In this document: positions 60,801-64,000 of the stretch, one piece after another
Numbering within the stretch: position 1 is the first letter of the stretch
Layout of the letters: every line of letters starts with the position of its first letter
Source of the DNA: Phoronis australis
Lineage: Eukaryota; Phoronida; Phoronidae
Reading direction: 5' to 3'
Assembly (NCBI GenBank): GCA_002633005.1
Contig: NMRA01000760.1
Span: forward strand, 9,432-73,431
Length of the DNA: 64,000 nt
Notes under the pieces: model-generated
What the model saw: the letters and a program-made list of their open reading frames with translations, nothing else
Told to the model about the DNA's origin: nothing
Databases searched by the model: none
Translations under genes and position numbers: made by a program

Positions 60801-63800
60801 TTGTGGGTGCTTTTAAGATTTAATGCAATAGTCTAAGAGGAAATACTATTTGCGGAATCAAAAATTACAAACTTCTCATTTCATTGTTTTTAAATACATG
60901 TATGCTCTATTCCTTGTTCAATTTGCAGAATTAGCTAAACTTAAGAGTCAAACTTCTTGGAAATGCGCAACTTAAAACATGTGGACTTACTTACAAAAAA
61001 CAATGGTTTGTGATATCAAAAACATCAAATCAAAATTGGCCCTCAAAAGCAGTCATAGAAGTAGTTTTAAACGCCTCCTATGGCTTAGAACCAACAGTCT
61101 AACTGTGACAGTAACATTTGAGTCTATATTCTGAACTCATCAAGTAGGTCAAGCTGAAATAGACGACACACACTAGCCTGCGAAGAAAACATACTGAGAT
61201 TACGGCAATCTAGAATTTACTTTAAGGGTTAAACCCAACAGGACATCAAGGTTAATTAACTTTAGACACCTGCATTCCGGGCTTACAAATATAAAAATGG
61301 TGGTTGTAACACCGTGTCCTTCTCAACGATGCACCATCAGTTCTGCTATATGTACCAAGACAGTGAGAAGGAAAGTCTAAGTTTCTAACACATACAACTA
61401 CGTACTTTCGTCTCCAAGAGATTCATTTACATATTGCACCACCTCATCAACCTGTGTTGGGCTTGTCACGTCCAACTGTACCACCTTCAACCTCAAATTA
61501 AAAACCAAAATAGTAATATAATAATAGTAATAATAAACTTTATTTACAGTAGATAAAATACAACATATTTTAAAAACATGCTTTAGCTAATATACAGCAT
61601 GGTCCTCTCCCAGCAACAAATTAAATTAAGATTTACAAATTGAATTACAAATAAATTAAAACTTTTATATGGTATATACAATGAAATGACTGAAAACGAA
61701 GGGAGGGACAGCTATGATGACCACATCCACAGGTAACTGATGAGTTTGTGCCAGAAGTCACCATAACCATCAGTCTCCTTTAGCCTATTTGGCAAGTCGT
61801 TCCACTGTCGAACGGCTTGAATAAAAAAGGACTTAAAACTTCTGTATCTAAGCACAACAAAATGATAATAAAATGACATCAACCAGCAAATTTGTTATAA
61901 CCCTGTAAAACCTGAGGCTATTACAGTTGCTCAGATTATGCAGGACCAATGTGGATTTCGTCAAACTAAAATTTTTACTGAAATTTGGTAATAGCCACTT
62001 GTATGGGTGCCACAAATTGAGAACCAATGTACTCCCCTGAATAATTGGCTTCAAACTGGTAATCAAAATCCGGGAACACTGTAAGTTACAATTGCCTGAT
62101 ATAGTTAGTATTGAGGATGTACAGAAACAAGAAAATGCGCGAAGTATATCAGAGCTCGACACAAGCGAAAATACCTACTCAAATCAAAATACAAGTGGCA
62201 TATTCTGCACTTGTATTTCCAGATTTGCACTGACTCATTAAAGTGGCGACCCAAAAAAAATGGCAAACGTCCGCACCGTGAGTGAGGTCAATTTCCAACA
62301 GGTAGTTTACTTTTGTACTTGCATATGTTAAGCATTTTCACAATGTAAGACATTCTAGCATTTGAAGTAAATATCTTTGTTGATATTTCTGTTTGACGTC
62401 TTCTTGTGTCTATAAGTGATATTTGTAGTAATCTATGCAGGACAATATGGGAAACATTGACCCGCTAAGTAAGTTACAGTACAGTTTAGGTCTTGTATCT
62501 TGCCTTCCAAATCAACAGAATTTGAGCATACAGTACAGTACAAAGGCTAAACAGCAGAATATTTTTACAATAACTGGATGTTTAACTCAGCAGCAAAACA
62601 CTTAGTCTATGATTTGTAACAAATTAACAAATGGTACCTGATATTTGGGAGCTACTGTGTATGATAAAAATCCAACACGTTACCTTTTACTACAGGAATT
62701 CTTCAAAGCAATAGCACCTGGGCCATCGTTGACAAGACAACCGGCAAATACCGTCATGCCGATTGAATCTAACGTTTTGGCTAGACTGTGACCAAACCCA
62801 GTATCACATCCTGAAATTAAAAAAACATTCAATTTTCAATTGACTGAAAAGTTTTATTTATTCAACATTGTTCACAATTTGAAATTTGAGAAAATGTCAT
62901 GAATACAATGCGTAATTGGTAGGCACTGAAATTACACGACTATGTTCAATAGCAAAAACAATACACTTGGCTTTGTCAAAATAAGATCCAACATATACAA
63001 TATAAGTTTGCCCTAATGAATATTGAGTGGTACTGTAAACTACAAAGTTTAATACATTTCGGTGGTTTAGTAGGGATTCTTGAGGTTATTGACCGATTAG
63101 AAAAGTAATGATTGATGATTCAGGACAACAATGACGACAACTGGTGATGATTTATTCTGAAGGCATTATTGACTGATGGTTGATTTTGTGAATACCGACA
63201 TTCACTGCAGCTTCACCACAACCATCCTCATGCAACAAGTAAGTGTAATGCTGCCTTATTTAACCACCAGGGGACATGGTAGCTGGAATTCCTAACCAAA
63301 TCAGATCGACGCTCCTCAGTTGCAACCCAGTCCTCCTCAAATTCAGGAGGCTGTGTTGTCCCTCGCTGCCATGAGTGGTTGTCTAATGGTATGTACTATT
63401 GATGTGTGGTCCTTCTTTGCAGCCGTGAGTGCTAGTTTAAGTTAGTACATGTATGTACCATTGTTGAGCACCAGTAGAGTGAAAAATTGCCTTGTCACAA
63501 TTCTCGAACCCGAAACCTCTCATCGCTTCAAAGGCACGGGTCTTAACAGTCAACCACAGGAGAGTGATAAAATAGAGATATTACCACACTCGCTGCACAT
63601 TCACCAGAATGATGACATATGGTGACAATGATGAAGGATAATTGTAATTGAGAAACTTTATGAAGACAATTATTATCTACATCAAGTACATGATTGGTCA
63701 CAAACTTGACTTCAGTTCCTGAAGTTCTCGCACTAGCTTACCAGTTATAAAGACTGCCTTGTTTTCAGACTGCAAGTGACTAGCAGGTAAAATAGAATAC

Positions 63801-64000
63801 ACCATGAGACACGAAAATCCAAACAAAATGACGCCTCCTGGTCCCTTCAGCAAAAAATGGCACAACGGTTCTCCAATAAATAACATTGCTAAACTCAGTG
63901 CTGAACGAAATCCCAGGCGGATTTCATTCATTATGAATTTTGACACCACCGCCATTGCAAATACCACAGTAATGGTTGAGTATAGAACTGAGTAAAACAA
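54495..64000 (-). CDS. HSD17B2: HSD17B2-like short-chain dehydrogenase, 6 exons, 5'-partial: complement(join(54495..54832,57783..57920,60356..60538,61406..61491,62684..62810,63742..>64000))
   Basis: A membrane-anchored SDR of the SDR9C group. HSD17B2 oxidises 17-beta-hydroxysteroids with NAD+ in the ER; substrate here is unproven. The six exons join in frame into 376 residues against 387 in human HSD17B2, so about ten N-terminal residues lie beyond the window. Numbering from the first visible codon: hydrophobic segments about 7-22 and 54-71; cofactor motif TGCDTGFG (86-93); LDVT with Asp 136; NNAG (164-167); catalytic set Asn189, Ser216, Tyr229, Lys233; QPAGYQT after strand 6, in place of the usual PG; C-terminal helix pair ending QS-stop. 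The membrane-segment phrase [15 protein letters not shown] and the NDGPGA segment favour HSD17B2; BDH1 is the main alternative. Frames are intact. Confidence 0.85.
56216..56725 (+). mobile_element. MITE-B copy 2, interrupted by MITE-C
   Basis: Left TTAA then AAGGATACTAAACCCTGTTT; right end AAACCGGGTTTGGTATCCTT at 56702-56721, pairing at 18 of 20. The right flank reads TCAT rather than TTAA, so that side has mutated. Minus the nested element it is ~338 bp, matching copy 1 (331 bp). It lies in the intron between HSD17B2-like exons 5 and 6. Confidence 0.85.
56504..56666. mobile_element. MITE-C, nested in MITE-B (163 bp)
   Basis: 26-bp terminal repeats pair at 25 positions: TACCGTAAACGTTCGGGTTA(ACGCCC) at 56504 and the inverse at 56641-56666. 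The whole 110-base interior is built of TTAACCGCCC units: four or five forward copies with short spacers. The TA ends suggest TA-target (mariner-like) insertion. Confidence 0.88.
57783..57920 (-). CDS. HSD17B2: HSD17B2-like exon 5: YxxxK active-site exon
   Basis: Encodes [20 protein letters not shown] with the catalytic Tyr229 and Lys233, then [17 protein letters not shown]. Acceptor TTTTACAG, donor GTAAGA. The first internal Met is not a start; the exon opens with the second and third bases of the split G219 codon. Confidence 0.92.
57950..58150 (+). repeat. TTTGGGACA-type degenerate repeat
   Basis: AATTTGGGACATGG, AATTTGGGACAAAGG, GATTTTGGATAAAG and GAATTTGGGACAAGC recur at 40-65-base intervals. 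The middle part resembles the minus strand of 9060-9200. Confidence 0.5.
58534..58639. repeat. Perfect 53-bp tandem duplication
   Basis: The unit beginning ATGTAAACTGTATTAATATA and ending GATCATTAGGAAAC occurs twice back to back with no difference, then a truncated ATG. Unlike every other tandem repeat here it has no divergence, so it is recent or an assembly artefact. Confidence 0.97.
60356..60538 (-). CDS. HSD17B2: HSD17B2-like exon 4: NNAG to catalytic serine
   Basis: Encodes [20 protein letters not shown], then [20 protein letters not shown] and [10 protein letters not shown] with catalytic Ser216. Acceptor TGTTCTAG, donor GTGAGT. Confidence 0.93.
61406..61491 (-). CDS. HSD17B2: HSD17B2-like exon 3: LDVT segment
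   Basis: Twenty-eight full codons, [20 protein letters not shown] then VNESLGDE. The Asp of LDVT contacts the adenine ring in SDRs. Acceptor AATTTGAG, donor GTACGT; both are weaker than average, but the phase fits on both sides. Confidence 0.85.
61505..62165 (-). mobile_element. 3' end of a decayed non-LTR (CR1/L2-type) retrotransposon
   Basis: Minus strand near 61785-61850 encodes [18 protein letters not shown], the typical C terminus of CR1/L2/RTE-like reverse transcriptase polyproteins (F-x-R-A-x-x-x-W-N-x-LP). Past its stop the element ends in AAATAAAGTTTATTATTACT and a degenerate TAAT tail at 61510-61545, as in LINE 3' ends. Upstream frames are broken. It lies in the intron between HSD17B2-like exons 2 and 3, in the same orientation as the gene. 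Confidence 0.7.
62684..62810 (-). CDS. HSD17B2: HSD17B2-like exon 2: cofactor-binding glycines
   Basis: Completes [17 protein letters not shown] and continues [19 protein letters not shown] to SCSK. The acceptor TTAATTTCAG and donor GTAACG give phase 1 and phase 2 borders matching the neighbours. Confidence 0.92.
63488..63560 (-). mobile_element. tRNA-derived SINE head
   Basis: On the minus strand GTGGTTGACTGTTAAGACC (A-box-like), then CCTTTGAAG in an anticodon-arm position, then GGGTTCGAGAA (B-box). The spacing is tRNA-like, but the acceptor stem does not pair and the sequence continues into unrelated DNA. It lies in the first visible HSD17B2-like intron. Confidence 0.6.
63742..64000 (-). 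CDS. HSD17B2: HSD17B2-like exon 1 (5'-partial): membrane anchor and start of Rossmann fold
   Basis: The frame is open from the window edge. It encodes hydrophobic [15 protein letters not shown] and [17 protein letters not shown], then [10 protein letters not shown] at the donor CTG|GTAAGC. The first visible codon is TTG, so the true ATG lies outside the window, or less likely is the internal Met at residue 16. Confidence 0.88.

Noticed and set aside
1-64000. CRISPR array, operon, phage or bacterial defence system
   Set aside because: All genes are intron-containing animal genes; no tandem array has CRISPR-like constant repeats with unique spacers.

Overview
This is a 64 kb piece of an animal nuclear genome. 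Protein-coding exons are short, flanked by GT/AG splice sites and separated by kilobase-scale introns. Intergenic DNA is AT-rich and full of small non-autonomous transposons. Three genes are recognisable, all with vertebrate counterparts. Gene content and architecture suggest a marine invertebrate, perhaps an invertebrate deuterostome, but the sequence does not settle the phylum. Three single-base N gaps (30591, 47547, 53939) mark it as a draft assembly.

Layout. (1) 494-4025, plus strand: the last two coding exons of an FDXACB1 homologue; its first ~130 codons lie outside the window. (2) 9314-24750, minus strand: a seven-exon, 261-residue tetraspanin most like CD151/TSPAN11, complete from ATG to stop. 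FDXACB1 and the tetraspanin converge tail to tail across 5.3 kb. (3) 24751-54417: about 30 kb with no gene I can support. It holds dispersed repeats, two CpG-rich spots and a decayed Ty3/gypsy element. (4) 54495-64000, minus strand: a six-exon short-chain dehydrogenase closest to HSD17B2 (SDR9C group, which also contains BDH1), lacking only about ten N-terminal residues at the window edge. I reconstructed every exon from splice signals, and all intron phases keep the reading frame. The three genes have unrelated functions (tRNA-binding-domain protein, membrane scaffold, steroid/retinoid-type oxidoreductase), so nothing suggests a shared pathway.

The most informative new material is the repeat content. 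Seven short families with terminal inverted repeats (TIRs) are visible, labelled MITE-A to MITE-G here. MITE-A has three near-full copies and a fragment, MITE-B two copies and a remnant, and MITE-E three copies and a remnant. Two insertions are nested: MITE-C inside MITE-B at 56.5 kb and MITE-D inside MITE-A at 45.4 kb. In both cases removing the inner element restores the length of the uninterrupted sister copies. There are also tRNA-derived SINE-like elements, a non-LTR retrotransposon 3' end in an HSD17B2 intron, several minisatellites and a perfect 53-bp tandem duplication.

I found no operon-like cluster, CRISPR array, structural RNA gene or other new functional system.
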